DNA of 64,000 bases from JAVJSU01 sp040219275 (GCA_040219275.1 JAVJSU010000023.1:62001-126000), one strand, 5' to 3'; positions 1-9,098 are shown, counted from the stretch's first letter. Notes: a model not told the origin generated them from the letters alone. A program made the numbers and translations.

Positions 1-2
1 TC

Positions 3-1088
3 CTCGGTAGTGGTTCCGTCATTCATGGTATGGAACACGGACACCATCATCTGCATGAACACGGTCATGACGATCACGGCGATCATCATGATGAACACGA
101 AGAAGAATTTGACCCGCAAGATATGCGGAATATGGGTGGTTTGCGTAAGAAAATGCCCATCACCTACTGGACATACCTGTTTGGTACGCTGGCATTGGCG
201 GGTATCTGGCCCTTTGCTGGTTTCTGGTCTAAGGATGAAATTCTCGCGGATAGCTGGCTGGTTGGCTTTGCAGACGGCGAACTGCGGGGATATATTGCGC
301 TCGGTATGTTGTTCATCGCGGCAGGCTTCACCGCCTTCTATATGTGGCGACAGATCGAAATGGTATTTCATGGTGAAGCGCGGCATGAAGCGGCAAAACA
401 CGCTCATGAAAGCCCGCCAAGCATGACCATCCCGTTGATGATTCTCGGTTTCTTTAGTTTGACCATCGGTTTCATCAACATTCCTACCCCGCTAAGTTCG
501 ATATTCTCGTTCTTCCTGAGCGGGTTGGTGGGGGAACACTCGCTGGCGAATTTCCTTGAATACAGCATCACGCATTTCCACATCCCTGATTTCCAACCGG
601 TGATCGCAATTGCCGCGCTATCCATGGGGCTGGGGGCAATTTTCTTCGCCCGCTCAATCTATGGCGGTACGAAGGCGATTAACAAGGATGGGAAAGATCC
701 GCTACAGGCAAGTCCAAGTACCGGTCAAGTTTGGGCGCTTGCCAATAAGCGTATGTATTGGGATGAGATTTACTGGGCAATTCTTATCAACCCGTTCATC
801 CGCATAGGGAAGTTTCTGGCAAATGTAATCGACTGGGAATTCTTCCACGATTACTTCCACGACAAAGTCTTGCATCGCGGGTTTGTTACAGTAGGTAATT
901 TATTGAGTAAACCGTTCGACATTGGCATCATTGATGGTGCTGTTAACGGTGTTGGTTGGGTCGTCGGACGGATTAGCGGCGGAATGCGCCGAGTCCAGAC
1001 GGGTTACGTTCGTACATATGCGCTTGCGCTATTGTTGGGCGTGGTGATCGTCATTGTCTTGATGTTGTTACCCATGATTCAGAACTAA
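3..1088 (+). CDS. nuoL: NADH-quinone oxidoreductase subunit L, 3' part (5' end outside window)
   Basis: C-terminal part (about 360 residues) of the antiporter-like membrane subunit NuoL of respiratory complex I, which takes part in proton pumping coupled to quinone reduction. The frame is open at the window edge, so the start lies upstream. Visible family signatures are GSVIH, QDMRNMGGL and FAGFWSKDEIL, followed by several hydrophobic helices and the long C-terminal part ending in a last transmembrane helix (ALALLLGVVIVIVLMLL). Between GSVIH and QDMRNMGG there is an unusual His/Asp/Glu-rich insertion of about 27 residues. nuoM follows 28 nt downstream, preceded by GAGGAG. The family call is secure; the role of the His-rich loop is unknown. 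Confidence 0.95.
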   Translation, partial: LGSGSVIHGMEHGHHHLHEHGHDDHGDHHDEHEEEFDPQDMRNMGGLRKKMPITYWTYLFGTLALAGIWPFAGFWSKDEILADSWLVGFADGELRGYIALGMLFIAAGFTAFYMWRQIEMVFHGEARHEAAKHAHESPPSMTIPLMILGFFSLTIGFINIPTPLSSIFSFFLSGLVGEHSLANFLEYSITHFHIPDFQPVIAIAALSMGLGAIFFARSIYGGTKAINKDGKDPLQASPSTGQVWALANKRMYWDEIYWAILINPFIRIGKFLANVIDWEFFHDYFHDKVLHRGFVTVGNLLSKPFDIGIIDGAVNGVGWVVGRISGGMRRVQTGYVRTYALALLLGVVIVIVLMLLPMIQN

Positions 1089-1116
1089 CGGCTGTCTCAG
1101 AGGAGCTATTACAACT

Positions 1117-2679
1117 ATGGAAGCAGTAAGTTCAAGTCTCTCACTCACCACGGTAACCTTATTTTTACCGATGGTCGGTCTGACTATACTTCTATTTATG
1201 AATGAGGAGAAGAATCGCGCTGCAATCAAATGGGTTGCCTTTGGGTTCAGCATAGCGACTTTTCTTGCCTCAGTTTTGATGTGGGCGGCGTTCGATACGG
1301 GCGAAGCTGGTTTACAACTCGCACAACGTTTTGACTGGTTGCCGAGTTATGGCATCAGTTACTTCGTCGGTGTGGATGGCTTAAGCCTTTTACTTGTATT
1401 GCTGACCACGTTTATTATGCCACTGGCAATCCTGTCTTCTTTCCGTGTGCATGTTCTTGAAGAACGTGGACGCGAAAAGCTCTACTACGTGTTCATGCTG
1501 TTGCTCGAATGGGCGATGCTGGGCGTGTTCGTCGTACAGGATATGATTATCTTCTACATTTTCTGGGAAATCACCCTTGTACCGATGTATTTCTTGATCG
1601 GCATCTGGGGTGCAGAAAATCGTGTTTATGCCGCGGTGAAGTTCTTCCTTTACACGATGGCAGGGTCGATCTTGATGTTGCTGGCGATTTTGTACGTCGG
1701 TGGTCAAGCGGGCACATTTGCTGTGCCGGAAATTGCCGCGATGGTAGCAAGCGGGGAACTTGTCTTCCCGATGTCGGACATATTCAGCACGCAGTCGGTG
1801 TTGTTCCTCGGCTTCTTGGTTGCGTTTGCGATTAAAGTGCCGATCTTCCCACTGCATAGCTGGTTGCCGGATGCTCACGTTCAGGCACCAACTGCCGGCT
1901 CGGTCATTCTGGCGGGCGTTTTGCTGAAGATGGGTACTTACGGTATCGTGCGTTTCTGTCTGCCGCTCTTCCCTGAAGCAACCGTGGAATGGGCACCGAT
2001 CATCGCGGGTCTGGGTGTAATCGGCATTATTTACGGCGCGTGGGTCAGCTTTGCACAGACAGACATCAAGAAGCTGGTTGCTTATTCGTCTGTAAGCCAT
2101 CTTGGTTTCGTTATTCTTGGTATCTTCTCCCTCAATCCACAGGGTTTGCAGGGTGCGACTATTCAGATGGTCAATCATGGTATTAGCACCGGTGGCTTGT
2201 TCTTGATGGTCGGTATGCTGTATGAACGTCGTCACACCAAGTCAATGAGTGCTTATGGCGGTATCTGGAAGGCGTTGCCGCTGTTCGGTGGCATCAGTCT
2301 GATTATTACCTTAAGCAGTATGGGCTTGCCGGGGCTGAACAGCTTCGTTGGTGAGTTTATGATCTTGCTTGGCGCGGTTGGCAGTAATGTGCTCGGTATC
2401 TTCTTCGCGCTGTTCGCTACACTGGGTGTGATTATGGCGGCGATTTACTTGCTCCAGATGTTCCAGAAAGTGTATATGGGCGAGCTGGATAAAGAAGAAA
2501 ACAAGAATCTGCCGGAATTACACTGGCAAGAATTGGCGGTACTCATTCCGATCCTGATTATGATTTTCTGGATGGGTTTGCAACCGAACGTATTCTTTGA
2601 TGTTATGGATGCGAGCAGCCAACACCTGATTGCACAAATGGGTGAGAGTGTGCCGCAAATTCTCACGATGATCCCCTAA
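1117..2679 (+). CDS. nuoM: NADH-quinone oxidoreductase subunit M
   Basis: Antiporter-like membrane subunit of complex I, 520 residues, the usual length for NuoM. It is hydrophobic throughout (about 14 transmembrane helices). Two family blocks are clear: FWEITLVPMYFLIGIWG with the conserved helix-5 Glu, and FAIKVPIFPLHSWLPDAHVQAP with the conserved Lys used in proton transfer, followed by the broken-helix region TAGSVILAGVLLKMGTYG. It starts at ATG 1117 with GAGGAG 13-18 nt upstream. It sits between nuoL (28-nt gap) and nuoN (10-nt gap), so the three are almost certainly co-transcribed. Confidence 0.97.
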   Translation: MEAVSSSLSLTTVTLFLPMVGLTILLFMNEEKNRAAIKWVAFGFSIATFLASVLMWAAFDTGEAGLQLAQRFDWLPSYGISYFVGVDGLSLLLVLLTTFIMPLAILSSFRVHVLEERGREKLYYVFMLLLEWAMLGVFVVQDMIIFYIFWEITLVPMYFLIGIWGAENRVYAAVKFFLYTMAGSILMLLAILYVGGQAGTFAVPEIAAMVASGELVFPMSDIFSTQSVLFLGFLVAFAIKVPIFPLHSWLPDAHVQAPTAGSVILAGVLLKMGTYGIVRFCLPLFPEATVEWAPIIAGLGVIGIIYGAWVSFAQTDIKKLVAYSSVSHLGFVILGIFSLNPQGLQGATIQMVNHGISTGGLFLMVGMLYERRHTKSMSAYGGIWKALPLFGGISLIITLSSMGLPGLNSFVGEFMILLGAVGSNVLGIFFALFATLGVIMAAIYLLQMFQKVYMGELDKEENKNLPELHWQELAVLIPILIMIFWMGLQPNVFFDVMDASSQHLIAQMGESVPQILTMIP

Positions 2680-2689
2680 GGGAGACACT

Positions 2690-4207
2690 ATGTTAGACGT
2701 ACCAAGTTTCGCAGATCTCAATCTGGGTGTCACCTTGCCCGCTGTGTTTTTGGGGGTATTTACCACGTTTTTGCTGTTGATTGACCTGTTCATTCCGCGC
2801 AAAATCGTAACTGCATGGTTGGCGTTGGGTGCGCTTGGTGTGAGCTTTTTCATTAACTTGTTTACATTCGACAGCGGCGAAACTGCCTTGCATGGTATGT
2901 TCGTTGCTGATGCTTTCACTGGCTTCATGAACCTTATCATTTTGACGACAGCGATCCTCGGTGTGTTGCTGAGTATTGACTATCTCAAGCGTACCGGCAT
3001 GGAGAAGGGCGAGTATTATTCGCTTTTATTGTTCTCCACCGCTGGCATGATGTTCATGGCAAGTGCCAATGACTTAATCGTGATTTTTGTCGCGCTAGAG
3101 TTACTCAGCATCCCGTTGTATGTGATGTCAGCGTTCCGTCCGAATGACGTGAAATCCGAGGAAAGCGGTATGAAGTACTTCGTCCTCGGTGCGTTTGCGA
3201 GTGCGTTCTTCGTGTATGGTGCGGCGCTGATTTACGGTGCGACGGGTACGACGAGCTTACCGGAAATCGCACAGCAGGTTACGACGATTACCAATCTTGA
3301 TAACTCGATCTTCTACTTGCTGGTCGGTACGGCGTTGATTGTGGTCGGTCTGGGCTTTAAAGTGGCGGTTGTGCCGTTCCATATGTGGACACCGGATGTT
3401 TACGAAGGCGCCCCCACGCCGGTAACGGCTTTCATGAGTGTTGGAGCTAAGGCGGGTGGTTTTGCCGCATTGTTCCGCATTATGGTGGTGGCGCTTCCGG
3501 CATTTATTATCTCAGATGGCGATACCGCAACCGCATGGCAGACGACTGTATGGATTGTGGCGGCTGTCACGTTAATCCTCGGTAATTTTGTCGCAGTGTC
3601 GCAGACGAGCATTAAGCGTATGCTGGCATATTCGTCTATCGCCCACGCTGGCTACCTTATGATGGCAGTGGCGGCGGCAGGCGCGAATAATTTTGAACTG
3701 GCAGATCGTGCTTCGCAAGCGGCGCTGGTTTACATGCTGGCGTATGCCTTTACCAACATCGGCGCATTCGGCATCGCCATGTCATTAGAAAAAGACGACG
3801 GCACGGTGGTCACGCTGGAAGATTTTGTCGGTCTGGCTAAAAGTCGCCCGTTAATGGCGGCAATGATGGCAGTCTTCATGTTCAGCCTGACCGGAATTCC
3901 GTTGACAGGTGGCTTCGTCGGCAAGTGGCTGGTTTTCCAATCCACGATTGATGCAAATCTGATCCCGTTAGCGGTGATTGGTGTATTGACGAGTGTGGTC
4001 AGCGCATTTTATTATGTGCGGATTATCGTCAATATGTATTTGCGCGGTGAAGGCGACGAAGGCAACCCTGCCGAGGGCGCTACAATGTATGTTAACTGGG
4101 CAGTTTACGCCTGTTTTGCAGGAACGGTCTTGTTAGGCATTTTCCCGACATTGGCGACTAATCTGACTGATATGGTATCCATTGCGAGCAGGTTACCTCT
4201 GCCTTAG
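2690..4207 (+). CDS. nuoN: NADH-quinone oxidoreductase subunit N
   Basis: Antiporter-like membrane subunit of complex I, 505 residues. Family motifs are ALELLSIPLYVMSAF with the conserved Glu and FKVAVVPFHMWTPDVYEGAP with the conserved Lys, followed by TPVTAFMSVGAKAG. It has about 14 hydrophobic helices. The start ATG lies 10 nt after the nuoM stop and has GGGAGA just upstream. It is the last gene of the nuo operon: a strong intrinsic terminator begins 22 nt after the stop. Confidence 0.97.
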   Translation: MLDVPSFADLNLGVTLPAVFLGVFTTFLLLIDLFIPRKIVTAWLALGALGVSFFINLFTFDSGETALHGMFVADAFTGFMNLIILTTAILGVLLSIDYLKRTGMEKGEYYSLLLFSTAGMMFMASANDLIVIFVALELLSIPLYVMSAFRPNDVKSEESGMKYFVLGAFASAFFVYGAALIYGATGTTSLPEIAQQVTTITNLDNSIFYLLVGTALIVVGLGFKVAVVPFHMWTPDVYEGAPTPVTAFMSVGAKAGGFAALFRIMVVALPAFIISDGDTATAWQTTVWIVAAVTLILGNFVAVSQTSIKRMLAYSSIAHAGYLMMAVAAAGANNFELADRASQAALVYMLAYAFTNIGAFGIAMSLEKDDGTVVTLEDFVGLAKSRPLMAAMMAVFMFSLTGIPLTGGFVGKWLVFQSTIDANLIPLAVIGVLTSVVSAFYYVRIIVNMYLRGEGDEGNPAEGATMYVNWAVYACFAGTVLLGIFPTLATNLTDMVSIASRLPLP

Positions 4208-4228
4208 ATGTACCCAATTTTAATGTTG

Positions 4229-4264
4229 AGGCGGTGAATCAGGTCGATTCGCCGCCTTTTTTTG
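4229..4264 (+). terminator. Rho-independent terminator after nuoN
   Basis: A 12-bp stem (4229-4240 pairing with 4246-4257, one G-U pair) closes a 5-nt loop and runs directly into seven T residues. It ends the nuo operon. Confidence 0.93.
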
Positions 4265-4311
4265 TTTATACTTAAGCTGTACTCTGAAATTTATCTTTAG
4301 TGAATACAATT

Positions 4312-4860
4312 ATGACTGATGCGACAAAAGAGATTAAAGTTGAAAAAATCGTACCTGAAATGCGGGAGCGTTTGCTTACCAATAGCACAGGTAAGCTCAC
4401 CGTCAGTCAATGGACTGATATTGTGACACAGCCGATTGTGTCTTTATTCATTTTGCTTGTCCCGTTGACCTTTATTATTCCGCGCCTAATATGGGGTTTT
4501 GGTGTATGGATGATTGGTTTTTTACTGCTGATCTTAATTGGGGTGATCTTGATGCGGGCGTTTCGATATGCACGTTTGCCTGTGCAGTTTGAAAAGATGC
4601 AAGCGGAAGCGGACTCTGCGCCATTCTGGATGATCTGGCGCGGTAGTGTATTGGCGGATGACGCTGGTAAGCAGATGCGCTTTAATAGCCGTCTGGCACC
4701 GCCTCCACGTTTAAAACGACAAACGACCTATGATGTCTTCTATTTGCGTGATAATGATCGTTTGATCTTGCTCAGTATCGCACCCGCAAATCACCCTGAT
4801 GCGAAACGCTGGCAACCGACAAAAGCCTTCGAGACACGTTTAAAGCGCCGTAAAGGATAA
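4312..4860 (+). CDS. Hypothetical membrane protein with two transmembrane helices
   Basis: A protein of about 182 residues that I do not recognise. The N-terminal ~40 residues are charged. Two adjacent hydrophobic segments follow (around residues 45-62 and 66-85), then a basic cytosolic-looking domain of about 95 residues containing APPPRLKRQTTYDVFYLRD and ending in LKRRKG. A GTG at 4300 is an alternative in-frame start giving 186 residues; neither start has a clear Shine-Dalgarno sequence. It follows the nuoN terminator, so it is probably its own transcription unit, convergent with the small minus-strand gene at 4861 (no gap between stops). Function unknown. Confidence 0.75.
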   Translation: MTDATKEIKVEKIVPEMRERLLTNSTGKLTVSQWTDIVTQPIVSLFILLVPLTFIIPRLIWGFGVWMIGFLLLILIGVILMRAFRYARLPVQFEKMQAEADSAPFWMIWRGSVLADDAGKQMRFNSRLAPPPRLKRQTTYDVFYLRDNDRLILLSIAPANHPDAKRWQPTKAFETRLKRRKG

Positions 4861-5091
4861 CTAAAACGCCGTTTTCGCAGATAATTTGTGATGAAGAGTC
4901 TCCATGACTGTGGTAATTGCCTTAACGATGTCATCACAGCGGTGCACATCGGCGAGCATCATGCCCCGCTTGATCCATCCCGCTACATCTGAAGGGATGC
5001 CTGATTTATCTAAAATTGCGATGGACTCTTCCGGTAAAAAGAGCAATCCTTCGTAGAAATAGGGACACAGTGTTGTGTTGCTACTAGCCAT
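4861..5091 (-). CDS. Small hypothetical protein (76 aa)
   Basis: A 76-residue soluble protein with no family I recognise. It contains two Cys (one in TLCPYF, one in HRCDD) and a segment FLPEESIAILDKSGIPSDVAGWIKRG that looks helical. Support for coding: a good ribosome site (GAGG five nt before the ATG on the minus strand), a well-spaced upstream TATAAT box, and an end abutting the convergent neighbour. Function unknown. Confidence 0.6.
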   Translation of the reverse strand: MASSNTTLCPYFYEGLLFLPEESIAILDKSGIPSDVAGWIKRGMMLADVHRCDDIVKAITTVMETLHHKLSAKTAF

Positions 5092-5131
5092 TGATCCTCT
5101 AGTGTTGCAAATATGTAATACGATGAACGGG

Positions 5132-5163
5132 ATTATAACGCGAAATCACAGAAATGATGTCAA
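5132..5163 (-). promoter_or_regulatory. Putative promoter of the 76-aa gene
   Basis: On the minus strand a perfect TTGACA (5158-5163) is followed by a perfect TATAAT (5132-5137). The spacer is 20 nt, longer than the ideal 17, so strength is uncertain. It lies about 40 nt upstream of the gene start. Confidence 0.4.
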
Positions 5164-5295
5164 TATTTTGTGAAATCTTTGTTAATTAAGTTTTGTATTC
5201 GCGGTTACAAGACAAACTCTGCCTTGTTAAACTGCCCGGCATAGGCTATTTTCCGGTGATGAGGCGTTATTTAAAGAACGGATTCAAAAGAGTTT

Positions 5296-8076
5296 ATGCG
5301 GCGTTATTTTTTATTGCTGGCGACGATTATTCTGTTGATCGCGGCGGTCTTGCGATTATCGCAACTCAATACACATCCTCCCGGTCCTCACTTTGATGAA
5401 TCCGCAAATATCCTGATTACGCGGAGTATCGCTTTCGGTGGAGCGGATTTATTCCCGATCACCAATAGCTATCAAGGGCGCGAAACGCTCTATCATTATT
5501 ATAATGCGGTGCTGTTTCGCTTGATCGGCGACGGCGAATTTACGATGCGGCTGTCTAGTGTGTATGTGGCGATGTTGACGATTGCCGCTTCTATGGCGTT
5601 GGGGCGGGCGATGTTTCGTGGACAGCGCGGCATCATCATTGGCTTGGTCGTTGGTGTGTTGATGACCACCTCGTTTCATCAGGTGCTCATGGCGCGGCAG
5701 ATGTACCGTGCGATTACGTTGCCGTTTATGCAATCATTCGCATTGCTGTTCTTATGGCGCGGCTTAAACGCGAAGCAACAGGGCTGGCGCTGGTTGGTTC
5801 TAGGCGGATTTTTTGCCGGTGGCGCGTTGTATACGTATATGGCTTCGCGCCTGTTTCCCGTGTGGCTGTTGCTTGCGGGAATCGCGCTACTGTATTTTGA
5901 CCGTGCACATTTTCGCAAGCGCCTTGTTCAAGGATTCATCTTTTTTGGTGTCCTTGCGATCACGTCGATTCCCATTGTCGCTTATGCGCTCAACAATCCC
6001 GATATTTTCTTTGGACGTTTGAACGAAGTCACCAATGAAAGCGATGTTGTCGTTACGCTGGAGCAGAGCATCCGCCGTCATGCGGAGATGTTCTTCATTC
6101 GCGGCGAGGACGGCAATCTGCGTTATAACATCCCCGGTAGACCTTATTTTAATCCGGTTGAGGGTGTGTTCTTGATTCTTGGGATGGGCTATGCGCTTCG
6201 TCTGTTAGTTAGACGTGGAAAAGCGAGTGAGCGGGCGGGTTATTTTCTGATTTTGCTGTCTCCGTTGATGGTGATTCCCAGTGTGATTTCGTTGGGGGGC
6301 TTTCCTCCTAATCATATGCGCTCGTTGGGGATGGTGCCGCTTATTTTCTTTTTGCCCGCGCTTGGCATTGAGTTTATTTGGAACTTTGTTCGTCAGCGCG
6401 TAACGGAGATCAAGCTGTACCAATGGCGATATGCGCTGGGTATTGTTTTTGTCGCCGTATTTGGGGCGAGTTCACTCATCGTTGCAGGGCAATATTTCAG
6501 ATGGGCAAACCGCGCCGATTTGTTTTATCAGACTGACGGTGATCTTGCGGCAGTTGCGGAGTGGTTGCCCGCGCATGTAGATGATGACACCATCGTTTAT
6601 GTTGCCTCGTATCATCGTGAGCATCCCACGCTGATTACGGGCTGGTCAGGGCAGGTCACATGGATGGGCTTCGATAGCCTGTTCTTGCCGCCACCTGATA
6701 AGCACGGGTTGTATATCTTCACGAATAACGCTGAAACACCGTCGGCATGGACTGCATTGTTAGAGGAAGGGCGGGTGACGGATGTGCCTTTAGCGCCGGA
6801 TGGTCTGCCTGCTTTTCAAGCGTATACAAGAATGGGTGAAACAACTGTTTCCAATAATGATGCCATACAATCAACGTTAATGACCTTTGTCGACTCACAA
6901 TCACCACCGACTCCCGCCGGAGAACGTGCGCTATTTGAAATGCGCTGGCGAATTGACCAAACGCCACCCTATTATCGATTACGTCCTGTGCTGGAGTTGA
7001 CGGATCAATCCGGTAACTTGATTGCACGCAATGATCTTTTCCTGCTGGGTACGGATCAGTGGCGTGCAGGTGAAGTGATGATCCAAAATGTGCCGTTTAC
7101 GATTCCGATAGGCACACCTGCCGGAAATTATTCTGTGCGTGTGTCATGGGCAGATCGTGATAGCGAGACTTTTGTGCCGTTTATTGACGAAACGGGTGCA
7201 TATGCCGGAATCTCTGCGGAAATTGGCTCCATTTCGGTTATTCGTCCTCAAACAATCCCTTCGCCGGATACATTGCAAATCGATAATCGTCAGGATATAG
7301 ATTTAAGTGATGGCGTGCGTCTGCTTGGTTGGAATAATCTTCCAATGAGCGCGAGACCGGGTGGTGACTTGCGGTTATCGTTTTTCTGGCAAGCATTAGG
7401 AGTAGATGAGAGTCGATCCGTCGATGATCTGGAAGTGCGCTTTCTAAGTGAGAATGGCGATATAATCACGCTCTGGATGGGACAGCCATTTGACGGTGAT
7501 TTTCCTGTAGAAGCGTGGACGAATGGTGAATTATTGCGCGAGTATGTTGCGTGGTCAATTCCGCCTGATCTGGCTTCAGGACGCAATGAAATCGTGTTAA
7601 TTTCTGGCGATGTTGAAATTGCTCTGGGTGAAATTGCTGTGGATGGGATTCCGCGTGTTTTTGCTCCATCTGAGGTTGACACTGTTGTAAACCAAAGTTT
7701 TGATGGACTTATTGCGTTGTATGGTTATAGCCTTAACAATGACAATGGGTTATTGTTTGAACCTGTGTGGGTTGCACAAAGCGAAATTGATGAAGATTTT
7801 ACAGTTTTTGTGCATATTGTTGATGAAAATGGCATTATTGTGACCCAACGTGACTTGATGCCGCGTCAAAATAGCTACCCGACAAGTTTATGGACAACAG
7901 GTGAATACATCGCGGATTCATTTTACTTTGCTGATCTTCCTGATGGGTCTTATACATTGAGGGTGGGGCTTTACATTCAAAGCAGTGGATTTGTGCTGAA
8001 TGTAAATAATGAGATAATGAAGGACATCAGCACGGAATTCATTGAAATTTCAGAAATAACTATTACGAATGATTAA
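5296..8076 (+). CDS. GT-C (GT39/ArnT-like) membrane glycosyltransferase with long C-terminal beta-rich region
   Basis: A 926-residue protein. The N-terminal half (about 1-405) is polytopic. It begins with a transmembrane helix followed by HFDESAN with the Asp34-Glu35 pair, the catalytic signature of the first extracytoplasmic loop in GT-C glycosyltransferases that use polyprenyl-phosphate sugars (PMT/ArnT type). The second half is soluble. It holds at least two, possibly three, domains that resemble one another; the last contains FVHIVDENG and LWTTGEYIADSF. The acceptor and sugar cannot be inferred. It is monocistronic in appearance: the preceding gene is divergent and an extended -10 promoter for the next gene follows at once. 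Confidence 0.82.
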   Translation: MRRYFLLLATIILLIAAVLRLSQLNTHPPGPHFDESANILITRSIAFGGADLFPITNSYQGRETLYHYYNAVLFRLIGDGEFTMRLSSVYVAMLTIAASMALGRAMFRGQRGIIIGLVVGVLMTTSFHQVLMARQMYRAITLPFMQSFALLFLWRGLNAKQQGWRWLVLGGFFAGGALYTYMASRLFPVWLLLAGIALLYFDRAHFRKRLVQGFIFFGVLAITSIPIVAYALNNPDIFFGRLNEVTNESDVVVTLEQSIRRHAEMFFIRGEDGNLRYNIPGRPYFNPVEGVFLILGMGYALRLLVRRGKASERAGYFLILLSPLMVIPSVISLGGFPPNHMRSLGMVPLIFFLPALGIEFIWNFVRQRVTEIKLYQWRYALGIVFVAVFGASSLIVAGQYFRWANRADLFYQTDGDLAAVAEWLPAHVDDDTIVYVASYHREHPTLITGWSGQVTWMGFDSLFLPPPDKHGLYIFTNNAETPSAWTALLEEGRVTDVPLAPDGLPAFQAYTRMGETTVSNNDAIQSTLMTFVDSQSPPTPAGERALFEMRWRIDQTPPYYRLRPVLELTDQSGNLIARNDLFLLGTDQWRAGEVMIQNVPFTIPIGTPAGNYSVRVSWADRDSETFVPFIDETGAYAGISAEIGSISVIRPQTIPSPDTLQIDNRQDIDLSDGVRLLGWNNLPMSARPGGDLRLSFFWQALGVDESRSVDDLEVRFLSENGDIITLWMGQPFDGDFPVEAWTNGELLREYVAWSIPPDLASGRNEIVLISGDVEIALGEIAVDGIPRVFAPSEVDTVVNQSFDGLIALYGYSLNNDNGLLFEPVWVAQSEIDEDFTVFVHIVDENGIIVTQRDLMPRQNSYPTSLWTTGEYIADSFYFADLPDGSYTLRVGLYIQSSGFVLNVNNEIMKDISTEFIEISEITITND

Positions 8077-8081
8077 AGTTT

Positions 8082-8090
8082 TGGTATAAT
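8082..8090 (+). promoter_or_regulatory. Extended -10 promoter of the FHA gene
   Basis: TGG followed by a perfect TATAAT (8085-8090) forms an extended -10 element; no convincing -35 box is seen 16-18 nt upstream. Transcription would begin near 8097, right at the inverted repeat that follows. Confidence 0.5.
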
Positions 8091-8099
8091 TTAGCTAGC

Positions 8100-8142
8100 T
8101 TGTGCAATCTATCACATTTTCTATAGACAAAGAATTGCACAA
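8100..8142 (+). repeat. 9-bp perfect inverted repeat in the 5' leader of the FHA gene
   Basis: TTGTGCAAT (8100-8108) and ATTGCACAA (8134-8142) are perfect complements separated by 25 nt. They lie between the -10 box and the ribosome site (AAGGAG, 8144-8149). The pair could form a hairpin at the transcript start or be a two-half-site operator. Confidence 0.55.
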
Positions 8143-8155
8143 AAAGGAGTGAGTG

Positions 8156-8536
8156 GTGTTTAAACAGGGGATCGCCGCTGACGGCATTGTAGAGATCCGT
8201 ATTGTAAAAAATGGAAATCTAAACACTGAAGGTCCGCCCGATTTTCGCATCAATGCCCCTGGTGTTGAAGGCTATGTTATCGGGCGCTCTGATGGTAGTA
8301 GCAGTTATGAACCTGATATTGATTTATTCGATCATGGTGCTCAAGAGTCTGGCGTTTCTCGTCGTCATGCTGTGCTGGTTCGGTATCGTGGTCTGGTGAA
8401 TATTATTGATCTTGATTCGGTTAACGGTACATTTATGAACGGTAAACGCCTTTCTCCGCATATTCCTTACTCGTTTAATCCGGGTGATCGATTGAGCCTC
8501 GCAAACTTAGAGCTTGTTGTTCTTCAAGGTGATTGA
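8156..8536 (+). CDS. FHA-domain protein (small, single domain)
   Basis: A protein of about 126 residues consisting essentially of one forkhead-associated domain, a phosphothreonine-peptide binding module. Signatures in order are YVIGRSDG, GVSRRHAVLV and DLDSVNGTFMNGKRL, the last being the classic phosphopeptide-contact loop. Two consecutive GTG codons (8153 and 8156) can start the frame; AAGGAG at 8144-8149 gives normal spacing to 8156 and short spacing to 8153. FHA proteins usually act with Ser/Thr kinases, but no kinase gene is in the window. It may be co-transcribed with the MarR gene 80 nt downstream. A second FHA protein lies at 28891. Confidence 0.88.
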   Translation: MFKQGIAADGIVEIRIVKNGNLNTEGPPDFRINAPGVEGYVIGRSDGSSSYEPDIDLFDHGAQESGVSRRHAVLVRYRGLVNIIDLDSVNGTFMNGKRLSPHIPYSFNPGDRLSLANLELVVLQGD

Positions 8537-8616
8537 TAGCAGTCTTAAGAAAATAATTTAGTTTTAGCGTTAAGATTTATTTTGAGTCTATTCGATATTC
8601 AATATATTGGTGAAAT

Positions 8617-9060
8617 ATGTCAAATAATAATCAGAACCTGCGTTTTGAGGGTTCAATCTGGTGTAATCTTGATATTGCGTTACGCAGTATGGATCAATAT
8701 TTCCGGCAACACATTCAACCTGATGATATTACAGTCATTGAATGGTATATTTTGCGGGCGTTGTATGAAGAAGACGGTCGTCATGCGTCTGAATTGGCGC
8801 GGGCAGTTGGGCGTGCCGCAACATCCTTCACGCCGAATCTTGATAAATTACAGCAAAAAGGTTGGGTAGAACGTCGCCCTGACGAAGCAGATCGCCGTGC
8901 GGTGCGGATTTATCTTACGGATAAAGCGCGTCAAATTCGTGAGGATGTACTGGAAAGTGCGAAACGTTTGGACGGGCAATTAAGCGATATGTTCGTCGAT
9001 AATGAGTTTGAAAACTTCAGCAAAGTGTTGGGTGCACTTCAATCATTGGCAGGTGATTAA
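8617..9060 (+). CDS. MarR-family transcriptional regulator
   Basis: A 147-residue protein with the MarR layout: an N-terminal dimerisation helix, a winged helix-turn-helix in the middle (ASELARAVGRAATSFTPNLDKLQQKGWVERR), the wing DEADRRAVRIYLTDKARQI, and a C-terminal helical dimer segment. The basic recognition helix and the DxRRxxIxLT wing signature fit. The ligand is unknown; MarR proteins commonly repress efflux or oxidative-stress genes. It follows the FHA gene on the same strand and is convergent with the macrodomain gene. Confidence 0.87.
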   Translation: MSNNNQNLRFEGSIWCNLDIALRSMDQYFRQHIQPDDITVIEWYILRALYEEDGRHASELARAVGRAATSFTPNLDKLQQKGWVERRPDEADRRAVRIYLTDKARQIREDVLESAKRLDGQLSDMFVDNEFENFSKVLGALQSLAGD

Positions 9061-9098
9061 TTTTTTGATGTGCTTCCAGAAAACGTTTACATGGGCTA

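Noticed and set aside
1390..2235. 281-codon open frame antisense to nuoM
   Set aside because: Composition is His/Gln/Arg-rich and shadow-like; it lies fully opposite a well-conserved gene and has no recognisable motif or ribosome site.
5193..5396. 67-codon open frame overlapping the glycosyltransferase start
   Set aside because: Overlaps the well-supported start of the GT-C protein in another frame, with no ribosome site or family features.
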